Source of the DNA: Lolliginicoccus lacisalsi
Lineage (GTDB): Bacteria; Actinomycetota; Actinomycetes; Mycobacteriales; Mycobacteriaceae
Length of the DNA stretch: 64,000 nt
Assembly: GCF_014841105.1 (NCBI RefSeq)
Contig: NZ_JACYWE010000005.1
Coordinates: 62,001 to 126,000, forward strand
Direction: 5' to 3'
The number at the start of each line of letters is the position of its first letter. Position 1 is the stretch's first letter. Below the pieces are notes generated by a model that worked only from the letters and a program-made list of their open reading frames with translations, made no database searches and was not told where the DNA came from. Positions 24,050-32,586 of this stretch are shown in pieces. Made by a program: the position numbers and the translations under genes.

Positions 24050-24991
24050 ATGAGCACATACGACGTCGCGATCGTCGGCGGCGGCCCGGCAGGCCTCGCG
24101 GCCGCGGTCACGCTTGGCCGCTCCCTGCGATCAGTGATCGTGATCGACGGCGGCGAGCCACGCAATGCCCCAGCGGAGGGAGCGCACAACGTCCTCGGCC
24201 AAGAGGGCATCGCGCCCCACGATCTGCTGGTAAAGGGCCGGGCGGAGGCACGCGGCTACGGCGCGGTGATCGTGGACGCAACTGTCGCTCGGGCACGCCC
24301 ATCAGGCGCGGGAGGCTTCACGCTAGGCCTCGAGGACGGCACTGACATCAGTGCGCGGCGGGTGCTCATAGCTACCGGCATCGTCGATGAGCTGCCATCG
24401 GTGCCGGGCTTGCGCGCGCATTGGGGCTCGCGGCTTTTGCACTGCCCGTACTGCCACGGGTGGGAGGCGCGCGGGCAAGCGATCGGGGTGCTCGCGACCG
24501 GGCCGATGGCGATGCACCAGGCGCTGCTGTTCCGCCAGCTCAGCGACTCGGTGACGGTGTTCGTGCACGAGCGGGAGGCCTTCGCCGCGGATGAGCGCGA
24601 GCAGCTCGACGCCCTCGGTATCGCTGTGGTGCCGGGCCCGGTGCGGGAGGTCGGTGGCGATGGGCCGCTGCGCCTGCTCCTCGGCGACGGGAGCAGCTGG
24701 GAGGTGGACGCGCTCGCGGTGGCGCCCCGCTTCCTGGCGCGGGTTGACGTCTATGAGCAGCTGGGCGGGGTGGCGTCCGAGCATCCGATGGGCCGGTTCA
24801 TCGAGACCGACCCGATGGGCCGCACGGAGGTGGAGGGCGTGTGGGCGGCTGGCAACGTGCGCGATCTCAAGGCGATGGTGACCGCATCGGCCGGGGACGG
24901 AGTGGCGGTCGCGGCAGGGCTGAACGCGGATCTCGTGGCCGAGGATGTACGCGGTGCCGTGGCGCGGAGGCGCTCAGCGACCGTCGCATAG
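24050..24991 (+). CDS. thioredoxin-reductase-like FAD/NAD(P) oxidoreductase
   Basis: 313 residues, the usual length. The FAD site is VAIVGGGPAGLAAAVTLGRS at the N-terminus. The redox centre is HCPYCHGWEARG (CPYC, near residue 133), and VWAAGNVRDLKAMV near residue 270 closes the FAD domain. The NADP site GVLATGPMAMHQALL lacks the GGGDSA-like pattern of true TrxB, so the partner may not be thioredoxin; related enzymes are ferredoxin- or cupin-regulator-linked oxidases and reductases. GAAGGAGATCCC precedes the ATG. Probably regulated by the divergent XRE-cupin protein. Confidence 0.84.
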   Translation: MSTYDVAIVGGGPAGLAAAVTLGRSLRSVIVIDGGEPRNAPAEGAHNVLGQEGIAPHDLLVKGRAEARGYGAVIVDATVARARPSGAGGFTLGLEDGTDISARRVLIATGIVDELPSVPGLRAHWGSRLLHCPYCHGWEARGQAIGVLATGPMAMHQALLFRQLSDSVTVFVHEREAFAADEREQLDALGIAVVPGPVREVGGDGPLRLLLGDGSSWEVDALAVAPRFLARVDVYEQLGGVASEHPMGRFIETDPMGRTEVEGVWAAGNVRDLKAMVTASAGDGVAVAAGLNADLVAEDVRGAVARRRSATVA

Positions 24992-25020
24992 AGCGACACA
25001 TACGTCATGTGACTCGGCTG

Positions 25021-25704
25021 TCAGGTTTCCAGGGGAGGCTGATCCTGGGTCCCGCCGTCGAGGGCGCCGCTGTCGAGCTGGGCGATGGACCGCAGGGTGG
25101 CGGCGGGATCATCGCCCAGTCCGATGAAGAGGCTCTCGAGCAGGGGCGCGAGCACCTTCGCCACGCCGCCGGGCCGGGTGATGTATCCGCCGAGCTCGAG
25201 CATCGTGTAGCCGTGGATGGCCGACCACCATTGGGTGGCCACGCGCACGGGGCTTGCCGGGCGGAACCTGCCGTCGTCGAGAGCTCGCTGGACGGCCTCG
25301 AGCACGAGGCCGAAGGTCTCGGCCCTGCCGATCCGGAGCTCGTCGGGGGCGTGCCTGCGGTATGGGCCGAGCGATGCTGCGCCGAACATGATGGCGTACA
25401 GATTTCCGTTGGCCCGGGCGTTGGTGAGGTACGCGCGCGTCAGCCCGGCGATGTCGGCCACCGGGTCATCGGTGCTCCCGACGCTGGCCATGGCCTCGGC
25501 GAGCCTGGTGAACGCCTCCTCGACGACGGCTTCGACGAGCGTGGCGATCGAGCCGAAGTGCGTATAGACGGCCATGGTTGACGTGCTTGCCTCCGCGGCG
25601 ACTCGCCTGGTGGTCAGCGCCGCGGGCCCCTCCTCCGCGAGCAGCCGAGCGGCACCGTCGAGCAGCTTCTGGCGCATGTGATGGCTATCCCGTGTTCGTG
25701 CCAT
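25021..25704 (-). CDS. TetR family regulator
   Basis: 227 residues. The helix-turn-helix is RQKLLDGAARLLAEEGPAAL then TTRRVAAEASTSTMAVYTHF and GSIATLVEAVV. The C-terminal half has WWSAIHGYTMLELGGY, as in the TetR_C_13/WHG group. The start is taken at the ATG at 25704, preceded by GGATGGAAGGC. It is divergent from a DUF2306-like membrane protein, and a perfect palindrome (TATAAC-N4-GTTATA) lies between the two, the likely shared operator. Confidence 0.88.
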   Translation of the reverse strand: MARTRDSHHMRQKLLDGAARLLAEEGPAALTTRRVAAEASTSTMAVYTHFGSIATLVEAVVEEAFTRLAEAMASVGSTDDPVADIAGLTRAYLTNARANGNLYAIMFGAASLGPYRRHAPDELRIGRAETFGLVLEAVQRALDDGRFRPASPVRVATQWWSAIHGYTMLELGGYITRPGGVAKVLAPLLESLFIGLGDDPAATLRSIAQLDSGALDGGTQDQPPLET

Positions 25705-25730
25705 GCCTTCCATCCTTGCATCGCACCTGC

Positions 25731-25746
25731 TATAACAAACGTTATA
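25731..25746. promoter_or_regulatory. TetR operator
   Basis: TATAACAAACGTTATA (25731-25746) has perfect 6-bp arms around AAAC in the 62-bp gap between the divergent TetR and membrane-protein genes. It is also AT-rich enough to overlap the -10 regions of both promoters. Confidence 0.65.
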
Positions 25747-25766
25747 CCAAGCGTCTAGGAGCAACT

Positions 25767-26936
25767 GTGAGAAGAACCTTCACGGGCAAGGCAACATGGC
25801 TGGCCCTCGCGATCGTCTGCGTCGTCTACGCCCCCATGGCGATCGAGTACATGTGGACCTTCTTCGGCATGCGCAGCCCGCAACTGTGGATCAGCGCTTT
25901 CTCGCAGGTGGTTGGAGAGAGCCGCGCCACCGGGCCCGGATCGGTGGAGCACGAGCAGGCCGCCGCCTATGCAGCGAACCGCATCGCGCTGCTGCTGCAC
26001 ACCACGACGGGGGGCCTGGCGATCCTGCTGGCCATCGCGCAGTTCAGCACCCGCCTGCGTGCCCGCCACCTCGTACTGCACCGCGCCACCGGGCGCGTGT
26101 TCGCCGGCCTCGTGCTGATCAGCATGATCACATCGATGATCTACCTCGTGCGCGTCGGCCCCGCGGGCACCTTCGACGGGCCTGCCTTCCACCTGCAGCT
26201 CTGGTTCCTCGCGATCGGCACGCTCGCCGCGACCATCGCTGCGGTGGTGGCGATCCGGGCGCGCCAGCTCTGGATGCACCAGAGCCTGATGGCCTACGCC
26301 TTCGCGCTGCTGCTGACCGCTCCCCTGCTTCGCGTGCAGTACATGCTCTACGGCGCGCTGGATCCCGCGTACTCGCAGGAGCTCACCAACATGATGGGTG
26401 CGATCGTGCTCGGTTTCGCCGCGGTGACCGGCGCGATCCTCGCGTCCCGGCATTTCAGCACGCCGGGAAAGGCACCAGTGGCAGCAGTGGGACGGATCGA
26501 TCAGGTCGCCTGGGCATCGTCCCTGCTCGGCACCGGGATGATCGTGGCCCTGCATCACCGGTGGATCGGTGACGTGACGATCCTGACCGCGACCCTCGTG
26601 GCGAGCTTCGTGGTGTTCCTCGGTGGCTTCGTGCTCGCCGAGAACATCGCTGGCCGCGGGACGGATCAGCGGGCCCTCGCCGACTGGCGGATCCATCGAA
26701 GGGCGCTCACGCTCGCTCCGCCGATGTTCCTCGCCCTCTGGCTGGTGTATTCGATCCCGTTCACCGCGCTCGAGGCATTCCACGGCGCCGCGCTGACCGC
26801 CCCGCCCGCCGTGCTGACCGTCGGGCTAGTCGTCGTTCTCGCCCAGCGCCGTGTTTCGCGCCGTCCGAGTCACCGCCGAGCAGGCTCCGACTCCTCAGTG
26901 GCGGTGGGCGCCCAGCCGGGCCCGCGGAACAGGTAG
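25767..26936 (+). CDS. DUF2306-like multi-spanning membrane protein
   Basis: 389 residues with about ten hydrophobic helices, for instance WLALAIVCVVYAPMAIEYMW, LLHTTTGGLAILLAIAQFS, VFAGLVLISMITSMIYLV and WFLAIGTLAATIAAVVAIRA. Conserved polar features inside the membrane region are HRATGRVF and LWMHQSLMAYAFALLLTAPL, which fit the DUF2306 family; function unknown. The start is GTG at 25767 with TAGGAGCAACT upstream. The last 67 bp overlap the tail of the convergent desaturase-family gene. Probably controlled by the divergent TetR. Confidence 0.75.
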   Translation: MRRTFTGKATWLALAIVCVVYAPMAIEYMWTFFGMRSPQLWISAFSQVVGESRATGPGSVEHEQAAAYAANRIALLLHTTTGGLAILLAIAQFSTRLRARHLVLHRATGRVFAGLVLISMITSMIYLVRVGPAGTFDGPAFHLQLWFLAIGTLAATIAAVVAIRARQLWMHQSLMAYAFALLLTAPLLRVQYMLYGALDPAYSQELTNMMGAIVLGFAAVTGAILASRHFSTPGKAPVAAVGRIDQVAWASSLLGTGMIVALHHRWIGDVTILTATLVASFVVFLGGFVLAENIAGRGTDQRALADWRIHRRALTLAPPMFLALWLVYSIPFTALEAFHGAALTAPPAVLTVGLVVVLAQRRVSRRPSHRRAGSDSSVAVGAQPGPRNR

Positions 26937-27724
26937 CCCGCCCGGTCCCGCCACGACCGGGAGCCGCGAACATCCCGCCAGATCGCGACGAACTCGTGGG
27001 TGGCCACGCGCAGCGGATTGTAGGTGTTGATGTTCTTGGTCAATCCGTAGCGCACGCGCTCGCCCTCCGGCTCGAAGGTGCCGAACAGCCGGTCCCAGAC
27101 GATGAGGATGCCACCGTAGTTCTTGTCGAGGTACTGCGGATTGGTGCCGTGGTGCACGCGGTGGTGCGACGGGGTGTTGAGCACGTACTCGATCGGTGCC
27201 CAGAGCTTCCCTACTCGCTCGGTGTGGATGAAGAACTGGTAGAGCAGGTTCCAGGACTGCGCGAGGAGGATCATCCACGGCGGGAAGCCGAGCAGCGCCA
27301 GCGGCAGCCAGTAGGGCATCGACGAGAACGGCGTCCAGGGCTGGCGCAGGGCGGTGGAGAGGTTGTAGTACTCGCTGGAGTGGTGCACCACGTGGCTCGC
27401 CCAGAACACCCGGATGGTGTGGTGGGTGCGGTGGTACCAGTAGTAGAGGAAGTCGTCGAGGAAGAACAGCACCACCCACGTCAGCGGGTTCGCGGGATCG
27501 ACCTGCAACGGGGTGAGCAGGTACGCGGCGGCGTAGATCGCGACGACGGCGAGCTTCCAGCCGATGTTGATGACGACGTTGCCCAGGCCCATGGTGATGC
27601 TGGTGCGGGCATCGCGCAGGTCGTAGCCGCGCTGGTCCTCGTCGGGGCGCCAGCGGAACGAGAACGCCTCGATGGCAAGCATCAGCACGAAGACAGGCAC
27701 AGCGTGCAGGATCAGATCGAACAT
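26870..27724 (-). CDS. sterol desaturase/fatty acid hydroxylase family protein
   Basis: 284 residues with membrane helices and the full set of di-iron histidine motifs: YWYHRTHHTIRVFW (HRTHH), SHVVHHSSEYYN (HVVHH) and SHHRVHHGTNPQY (HHRVHH). Family members hydroxylate or desaturate sterols, carotenoids or fatty chains at the membrane; the substrate is unknown. It begins one base after the GntR stop, so the two are one operon. The C-terminal 22 codons overlap the convergent membrane-protein gene. Confidence 0.87.
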   Translation of the reverse strand: MFDLILHAVPVFVLMLAIEAFSFRWRPDEDQRGYDLRDARTSITMGLGNVVINIGWKLAVVAIYAAAYLLTPLQVDPANPLTWVVLFFLDDFLYYWYHRTHHTIRVFWASHVVHHSSEYYNLSTALRQPWTPFSSMPYWLPLALLGFPPWMILLAQSWNLLYQFFIHTERVGKLWAPIEYVLNTPSHHRVHHGTNPQYLDKNYGGILIVWDRLFGTFEPEGERVRYGLTKNINTYNPLRVATHEFVAIWRDVRGSRSWRDRAGYLFRGPGWAPTATEESEPARR

Positions 27725-27725
27725 C

Positions 27726-28415
27726 TCACGGCTCCAGGATCGGTGCGAGCAGGCGCTCGGTGAGCGCCTTGGCCCGGTCTCCGTCGCGGTCGGCGATCAG
27801 GCGGGCGAGGGCGAGGTGGTTGTCGCGGTCGGCGTACTCCGTGACGAGGGCGGGGATGCGCTCCACCCCGATGGCGGAGATCCCGCTGACAAGGGTGTTG
27901 AGGCCGAGGCGGAACGCGATGTTGTGGGTCCCGTCGATGACGGCCTCCCAGAAAGCCAGGTCGGCGGAGGTCAGCTCGGCAACGGTTGCGGGGCCGGCCG
28001 GGTAGCCGTCGGCGGTGGCGAGCACGCGCGCGAGCTCGTCACCGGTGGCGGTGGTGGCGCACAGCAGTGCCGCGTCGGCGGCAACGGTGGCGCGCAGGGC
28101 GAGAATGTCGCGCAGCACCCGGTCGGCGGGCACCGCGCCACTGATGGCCAGCGCGTGGAGCACCTCGAGCCCGGCGGTGTGGCGCCAGTCCTCGATGCGG
28201 GTCTTGCCGCCCTGGGCGATGCGAATGAGGCCGACTTGCTGCACGCGCTTGAGCGCTTCGCGGATGGCGTGGCGGTTGACCGCGAAGGCGACGGCGAGCT
28301 CGCGCTCGGAGGGCAGCGCGTCACCTGGTGCGGCACGGCCGGAGAGGATCTCGTCGACGAGCGCGGCGAACACCGTGTCGGAGACGGCGGCGCGGGCGAC
28401 GGGAGCGATGTCCAT
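27726..28415 (-). CDS. GntR family regulator, FadR subfamily
   Basis: 229 residues. The winged helix has GRAAPGDALPSERELAVAF then AVNRHAIREALKRVQQVGLI and IAQGGKTRIEDW. The all-helical FCD ligand domain follows, with LVTEYADRDNHLALARLIADRD near the end. Start at ATG 28415. It is transcribed directly ahead of the sterol-desaturase-family gene (1-bp gap), and a CAACTGGT-N3-ACCAGTTG palindrome lies just upstream. The simplest model is a repressor of its own operon released by an organic acid or acyl ligand. Confidence 0.87.
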   Translation of the reverse strand: MDIAPVARAAVSDTVFAALVDEILSGRAAPGDALPSERELAVAFAVNRHAIREALKRVQQVGLIRIAQGGKTRIEDWRHTAGLEVLHALAISGAVPADRVLRDILALRATVAADAALLCATTATGDELARVLATADGYPAGPATVAELTSADLAFWEAVIDGTHNIAFRLGLNTLVSGISAIGVERIPALVTEYADRDNHLALARLIADRDGDRAKALTERLLAPILEP

Positions 28416-28449
28416 GCCGTCAAGAATGACCCACGCCCGGCTCACCTGT

Positions 28450-28468
28450 CAACTGGTTGGACCAGTTG
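28450..28468. promoter_or_regulatory. FadR-type GntR operator
   Basis: CAACTGGT-TGG-ACCAGTTG (28450-28468) is perfect over 8-bp arms and contains the TGGTNNNACCA core known for FadR-subfamily regulators. It lies 35-53 bp upstream of the GntR start. Confidence 0.75.
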
Positions 28469-28543
28469 GGTTTCTGCGGCAAGCCGGTGCCGGAGCCGCA
28501 CCTGCGCGACCCCTCGGACCTCGCCCCCCGCCCCTCGCCCCTC

Positions 28544-28590
28544 GCGAGTGGAAACTTCTCCCGCCCCAACCGGGAAAAGTTTCCACTCGC
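28544..28590. repeat. palindromic element family B, copy 3
   Basis: GCGAGTGGAAACTTCTCCCG (28544-28563) pairs with CGGGAAAAGTTTCCACTCGC (28571-28590) over 20 bp with one mismatch and a 7-nt loop. It lies downstream of mtr (minus strand) and upstream of the GntR operon. The right arm extends the family B sequence at 18990-19006 by matching bases. Confidence 0.88.
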
Positions 28591-28593
28591 GGC

Positions 28594-28656
28594 GACCAGC
28601 CGAGGCCAGACCAGCCGAGGGCCAGGCCAGCCGGGCGACCAGCCGAGGCCAGCAGC
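28594..28656. repeat. imperfect CCAGCCGAGGCCAG repeat run
   Basis: Several imperfect copies of GACCAGCCGAGGCCA fill this stretch directly beside the family B palindrome. The arrangement parallels the tandem GGGAACCAGCGGCA run beside family B copy 1. Confidence 0.6.
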
Positions 28657-28712
28657 AGTGGCACGAGCACCCCGGCTGGATCGTGCTCGCCTAGCCGCCT
28701 CGGAGCATGCCC

Positions 28713-30110
28713 CTACCTGCGAGCGGGCAGCTTCAGCAGCGCGTTCTCCACCGCCTCGGGCAGCGCGGGGTGGATCCAGTACTGCCCGCGCGCCAGCGAG
28801 CGCGCCTCGAAACCGAGGCTCATCGCCTGGATGAGCGGCTGGATCAACGTTGCGGCCTGCGCCCCGAGGATGTGCGCGCCCACGAGCTGCCCGGTCGCGC
28901 GGTCGGCGATGAGCTTGACGAAGCCGTCCTTGTCCTCCATCGCCCACCCGTAGGCGACGTCGGCGTAGTCCTGCACGGCGACGTCGATGTCGATCCCGGC
29001 GGCGTGGGCGCCGGCCTCGGTCAGCCCGACCGAGGCGATCTGCGGGGCGCTGAACACCGCGTGCGGCACGAACCGGTGATCGGTGACGGCGAGGTCGTTC
29101 GGGTTGAGCAGGTTGTGCTGCACGACGCGCTGCTCGTGGTTGGCGACGTGCTTGAGCCCCCACGGCGAGGAGATGTCGCCGAGCGCCCAGATGCCGTCGA
29201 TGCTGGTGCGCTGGTGCTCGTCGACGGCGATGCGCCCGTCGCTGGTGGTGCGGATGCCCGCGGCCGGCACATCGAGCAGATCCGTGTTGGGCGTGCGGCC
29301 CACCGCGATGAGCACGGCGTCGGTGTCGAGCAACTCCTCGCCCGCCGGTCCCTCGAGGGTGAGCCTGGTGCCGCGGTCGAGGGCCTCGGCGCGGACGGTC
29401 TTGCGAGCGAGTCGGGTGTCCCAGCGCGCGGAGGCGATGTCGGTGAAGCGCTCGGCGATGTCGGCGTCCTCCCCGCGCAGCAGCGTCGAGGACCGCGCGA
29501 TCAGTGTCACCTCGACACCGAGGGCGCTGAAGACGTGAGCGAACTCCGCCGCGACGAATCCGCCGCCGATGATGGCGAGGCGCTTCGGGAGCTCGGGCAC
29601 GCGCATGATGGTGTCGCTGGTGTGGTAGTCGATCTCGTCGAGCCCCGCGATGCCGGGGATGGTGGGTCGCGACCCCGCGGCGATGACGATCTCATCGGCG
29701 GTGATGGTGGTGGCGCGGCCACCGCCGTTGGGCTCGATGCCGAGCTCCTTGGCGCCGGTGAAGCGGGCCGTTCCCGCGAACACCGTGACGTTGCTGTTGT
29801 CCGCGTGGCCGCTGCGGTACTCGCGCCCGCTGGCCTCGATGGGATCGATGCGGCCAAAGACCCGCTCCTGGATCGCCGTCCAGTCGACCTCTTCGACCGT
29901 GGTGCCGAGGCCGAAGCGCGCGCCGTGGCGCGCCGCGTGCGCGAGATCGGCGGTGTGGACGAGCATCTTCGTGGGGATGCAACCCGCGTTGAGGCAGGTC
30001 CCGCCGAAGGATCCGCGCTCGATGACGGCGATGCGCTTGCTGCTGAATCGCTCGTCGATGATGGAGTTGCCCGACCCTGTGCCGATGATCGCGAGATCGA
30101 AATGCTGCAT
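28713..30110 (-). CDS. mtr: mycothione reductase
   Basis: 465 residues of the pyridine nucleotide disulfide reductase family, the length of Mtr. The FAD site IIGTGSGNS, the redox disulfide GGTCLNAGCIPTK (Cys39/Cys44), the NADPH site AIIGGGFVAAEFAHVFSALG and the C-terminal catalytic YWIHPALPEAVENAL are all present. The GSGNSI variant and the IHPALPE ending distinguish it from lipoamide dehydrogenase. It reduces mycothiol disulfide with NADPH in the cytoplasm, keeping the main actinobacterial thiol reduced. It is divergent from a hydrolase-OsmC fusion. Confidence 0.9.
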   Translation of the reverse strand: MQHFDLAIIGTGSGNSIIDERFSSKRIAVIERGSFGGTCLNAGCIPTKMLVHTADLAHAARHGARFGLGTTVEEVDWTAIQERVFGRIDPIEASGREYRSGHADNSNVTVFAGTARFTGAKELGIEPNGGGRATTITADEIVIAAGSRPTIPGIAGLDEIDYHTSDTIMRVPELPKRLAIIGGGFVAAEFAHVFSALGVEVTLIARSSTLLRGEDADIAERFTDIASARWDTRLARKTVRAEALDRGTRLTLEGPAGEELLDTDAVLIAVGRTPNTDLLDVPAAGIRTTSDGRIAVDEHQRTSIDGIWALGDISSPWGLKHVANHEQRVVQHNLLNPNDLAVTDHRFVPHAVFSAPQIASVGLTEAGAHAAGIDIDVAVQDYADVAYGWAMEDKDGFVKLIADRATGQLVGAHILGAQAATLIQPLIQAMSLGFEARSLARGQYWIHPALPEAVENALLKLPARR

Positions 30111-30138
30111 GTGCTTGGCCTTCCTCGCCCCCCTCGGG

Positions 30139-30158
30139 GCCTGATGATGGGATCAGGC
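30139..30158. promoter_or_regulatory. palindrome upstream of mtr
   Basis: GCCTGAT-GATGGG-ATCAGGC (30139-30158) has perfect 7-bp arms, about 30 bp upstream of the mtr start in the divergent region. Candidate operator; the protein that binds is unknown. Confidence 0.4.
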
Positions 30159-30337
30159 TGCTACAACGTGGCCTGGGGTGCTTCCATGCCGTGTTTGTCG
30201 CTGATCAGACAATCACCGTTGCATCCGGGGCCATCATGGCACGGGCCCGGTCACCTCGGCGACAGTCCGGGACTGCCCGGTAGCGTGGCCAGTGTTGTGC
30301 CGCAGGAGACCCTGGCAAGCAGCGAAGGAGCACCCCC

Positions 30338-31594
30338 ATGCAAGGACAGTCACGCGAGGGCCGCGTCATCACCGGTGGGGCCGTGCAGTTCCCCGGCCCC
30401 GATGGCGTGATGCTCGCCGGCCACGTCGATGTGCCGGATGGGCCCGCGCAGGCGTTCGCCGTGTTCGCCCACGCGTTCACCTTCAGCAAGGACACCGTCG
30501 CCGCGTCGCGCATCGCGCGAGCCCTGACCGAGTCCGGGATCGCGGTGCTGCGCTTCGACTTCGCCGGGCTCGGCTCGTCGGAGGGCGATTTCTCCGAGAC
30601 GAGCTTCAGCTCCAACATCGCCGACATCGATGCGGCCGCGAATTTCCTGCGCGAGCACTACGAGGCGCCGTCGATCCTGATCGGCCACTCCCTCGGCGGG
30701 TCCGCGGTGCTCGGCGCGGCGCACCGCATCGCCGAGGTCCGGGCGGTGGTCACCCTCGGCGCGCCCGCCGATCCCGCGCATGTCGCGCACTTGTTCGATG
30801 AGTCGCGGGAGGAGATCGAGGAGTGCGGGCACGCCACGGTCACTCTGGCCGGGCGCAAGTTCACCATTCGCCGCGAGTTCCTCGAGGACATCCAGTCGCA
30901 GCCGCAGCACGATCGCATCCGGGGCCTCGACGCGGCACTGCTGATCCTGCACTCCCCGATCGATGAGATCGTCGCCATCGACAATGCCCGGCAGATCTAC
31001 GACACCGCCCGGCACCCGAAGTCGTTCGTCACCGTCGATGGGGCGAACCACTTGCTCACCGATCGGCGCGATGCGGCCTACGTGGCGTCGATCATCGCTG
31101 CCTGGTCCTCGCGCTACACCCGCACGGAGCAGCCCCCCGCTCCCGCCGAGCCCGACCTCGCCGCGCCGCAGGGCACCGTCACCGTCACCGAGGCCAACGA
31201 GGGCATCTACGCCCAGCACATCGCGGCGGGAAAGCACCGCCTGCGCGCCGATGAGCCCGAGCCGATCGGCGATGACACCGGGCCCTCCCCGTATGACCTG
31301 CTGCTCGCCTCGCTCGGCTCGTGCACGTCGATGACCATCCGCATGTACGCCAATCGCAAGAACTGGCCGCTCGACGGCGTGCATGTGGCGCTGCGGCACT
31401 CGCGCGTCCATGCCAAGGATTGCGAGGCCTGCGAGACCACCAAGGGCTACATCGACCACATCGAGCGGGATATCCGCATCACCGGCGACCTCGACGCCGA
31501 CCAGCGGGCCCGGCTGATGGAGATCGCTGATCGCTGCCCCGTGCACCGCACCCTGCACTCGGAGATCCACGTCAGCACGCGCGAGGCCCCGTGA
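30338..31594 (+). CDS. alpha/beta hydrolase-OsmC fusion protein
   Basis: 418 residues. Residues about 15-265 form an alpha/beta hydrolase: [12 protein letters not shown], the nucleophile elbow [12 protein letters not shown] (Ser118), [10 protein letters not shown] and GANHLLTD. Residues about 275-418 form an OsmC/Ohr domain with [11 protein letters not shown] (Cys329) and DRCPVHRTL (Cys400), the two cysteines needed for hydroperoxide reduction. The fusion is a known architecture, but its physiological substrate is not established; hydrolysis of an acyl or thioester followed by peroxide handling is a guess. GCGAAGGAGCACCCCC sets the start. It is divergent from mtr. Confidence 0.88.
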   Translation: MQGQSREGRVITGGAVQFPGPDGVMLAGHVDVPDGPAQAFAVFAHAFTFSKDTVAASRIARALTESGIAVLRFDFAGLGSSEGDFSETSFSSNIADIDAAANFLREHYEAPSILIGHSLGGSAVLGAAHRIAEVRAVVTLGAPADPAHVAHLFDESREEIEECGHATVTLAGRKFTIRREFLEDIQSQPQHDRIRGLDAALLILHSPIDEIVAIDNARQIYDTARHPKSFVTVDGANHLLTDRRDAAYVASIIAAWSSRYTRTEQPPAPAEPDLAAPQGTVTVTEANEGIYAQHIAAGKHRLRADEPEPIGDDTGPSPYDLLLASLGSCTSMTIRMYANRKNWPLDGVHVALRHSRVHAKDCEACETTKGYIDHIERDIRITGDLDADQRARLMEIADRCPVHRTLHSEIHVSTREAP

Positions 31595-31598
31595 GGCC

Positions 31599-32492
31599 CT
31601 AGGCCACGCCGGAACGCGCGATGACGAAATCGTGGAAGGCTTGCACGGCTGGCGGCTGGGGCGCAGCCGCGCTGCGGACGAGGCCGACGTCGCGGGTGGC
31701 GCGGGCACCGGCGAGCGGGATCTGCACGAGCCCCTCGGGTAGCAGCGGGTGCTGCTCGATGGGCATGAGGGCAACCCCGAGGCCCGCGGCGACCATCCCG
31801 GCGATGGTGAGCAGCTCGGAGGTCTCGAAGGTGATGCGGGGCCGGAAGCCGGCGGTGGCGCAGTGCTCCTCGAGGATGCGTCGCATGCCGTAGCCGTGGT
31901 GCATGGTGATGAACGGCTCGGCGGCCGCCTCGGCGAGGTCGACGGCCTGGCGGGAGGCGAGGGGGTGGTCGTCGGGCACGGCGAGGGCGAGCTGCTGCTC
32001 GATGAGCTGGGTCCAGGCGATGCCGGTGTCGTGCGGCCGGGGGGAGACGATGCCGAGGTCGAGGGTGCCGTCGAGCACCCGGTCGGTGATGGTGGAGGCG
32101 GCATCCTGGGCGAGGGTGAAGGTGACGCGCGGCTCGGTGGCGCGGAACTCGCGGATCAGCCGCGGGACGAGCCAGGAGCCGAAGGAGTGGAGGAACCCGA
32201 GCCGCACGGTGCCCAGCGCGGGGTTGGCGAGGTCGGCGATGCGTCGGCGGGCGGTATCGAGCTCGGCGGAGGCGCGTCGGGCGTGGTCGAGGAGGATGCG
32301 TCCGGCGGCGGTGATCACGAGGTGGTGTCCTCGCCGGTCGAACAGCGTGGCGCCGAGGTCGGTCTCGAGGCGGCGGAGCCTGCGGGAGAGGGTGGGCTGG
32401 GCGATGCCGAGCTCGTCGGCGGCGGCGGAGACCTGGCCGTGCTCGGCGATGGCGATGAACTCGTGAAGCGCGTCACTCGTCCGTGCTGCCAT
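31599..32492 (-). CDS. LysR family regulator
   Basis: 297 residues. The helix-turn-helix LHEFIAIAEHGQVSAAADEL then IAQPTLSRRLRRLETDLGAT and LFDRRG is canonical. The periplasmic-binding-like effector domain follows (TVRLGFLHSFGSWLVPRLI). I choose the ATG at 32492 with GGGGGTGATC before it. It is divergent from an MFS transporter with a 94-bp gap, the usual arrangement for LysR and its target. It ends four bases from the convergent hydrolase-OsmC gene. Confidence 0.87.
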   Translation of the reverse strand: MAARTSDALHEFIAIAEHGQVSAAADELGIAQPTLSRRLRRLETDLGATLFDRRGHHLVITAAGRILLDHARRASAELDTARRRIADLANPALGTVRLGFLHSFGSWLVPRLIREFRATEPRVTFTLAQDAASTITDRVLDGTLDLGIVSPRPHDTGIAWTQLIEQQLALAVPDDHPLASRQAVDLAEAAAEPFITMHHGYGMRRILEEHCATAGFRPRITFETSELLTIAGMVAAGLGVALMPIEQHPLLPEGLVQIPLAGARATRDVGLVRSAAAPQPPAVQAFHDFVIARSGVA

Positions 32493-32586
32493 GATCACCC
32501 CCAACTGCTGGTATGCCGCTTCTGCATGCACTCTAGCGGTTCCATGTATTTTCCTTCACCGCCTGGGGTGGTCGACGATTGCCTGC

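Noticed and set aside
30181-30337. Possible riboswitch before the hydrolase-OsmC gene
   Set aside because: No conserved aptamer core was visible; only short GC hairpins common at this base composition.
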